Shown in pieces: positions 63,934-64,000 of a stretch of DNA of 64,000 nt. The DNA is from Amoebidium appalachense (lineage: Eukaryota; Ichthyosporea), in NCBI GenBank assembly GCA_963693365.1, contig CAVNZM010000007.1, forward strand, positions 3,968,001 to 4,032,000, written 5' to 3'. The notes below the pieces were generated by a model. It did no database searches and was not told the DNA's origin. It worked only from the letters and a program-made list of their open reading frames with translations. How positions within the stretch are numbered: the first letter of the stretch is position 1; each line of letters opens with the position of its first letter. Both the position numbers and the translations under genes were made by a program.

Positions 63934-64000
63934 CAAGCATTCACGTGTTCGTGGGGCAGGATCTGGTATGAAATTTATGAGATTTATAACTGCATGCGTA

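Overview
The window is from an animal (or close holozoan) nuclear genome. The protein-coding genes are split by spliceosomal introns with ordinary GT/AG borders. Two of them (Cbl, RSBN1) have animal-type domain architectures, the transcripts end at AATAAA-type signals, and no bacterial operon structure is seen. DM9-repeat proteins and an animal Cbl together would suit a sponge or another early-branching or marine invertebrate, but the sequence alone does not fix the species. Most of the DNA between exons is low-complexity: (CA)n/(GT)n, (CT)n/(GA)n and very long poly(C)/poly(G) runs. Nearly all long open frames rich in Pro, Gly, His/Thr or Cys/Val are translations of these arrays and are not genes.

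Layout: 1-2.35 kb microsatellites. 2.35-2.62 kb a CRE plus TATA promoter and a short ORF. 2.95-17.70 kb (+) a 15-exon RSBN1-type JmjC histone demethylase gene carrying an N-terminal RanBP2 zinc finger; all exon phases close and give about 901 aa. 19.83-21.97 kb two secreted DM9-repeat lectin-like genes, about 95% identical and arranged head to head. 26.42-32.14 kb (-) a six-exon bacterial-type 5'-nucleotidase with a C-terminal membrane anchor and an apparent one-base frameshift in a C8 tract. 38.64-42.44 kb (+) a two-exon Ras-like GTPase with degenerate catalytic motifs and a roughly 600-residue Ser/Thr-rich tail. 47.04-49.32 kb (+) a five-exon 137-aa OB-fold-like protein assembled from very small exons. 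52.99-63.71 kb (+) a Cbl E3 ubiquitin ligase (four-helix bundle, EF-hand, SH2, linker, RING, proline-rich tail) that runs off the right edge.

The genes look like an ordinary mixed neighbourhood: chromatin, innate recognition, extracellular nucleotide/phosphate scavenging, small-GTPase signalling, ssDNA/RNA binding and tyrosine-kinase down-regulation. They do not form one pathway. The most unusual signals are architectural. Introns of unrelated genes on both strands repeatedly place a poly(C) tract just after the 5' splice site, and many place a (CA)n array directly before the 3' AG. There is also a dispersed repeat family ending in poly(C), a 314-bp MITE-like element with 18-bp perfect inverted ends, a tandem duplication with about 515-bp units and a 71-bp minisatellite.
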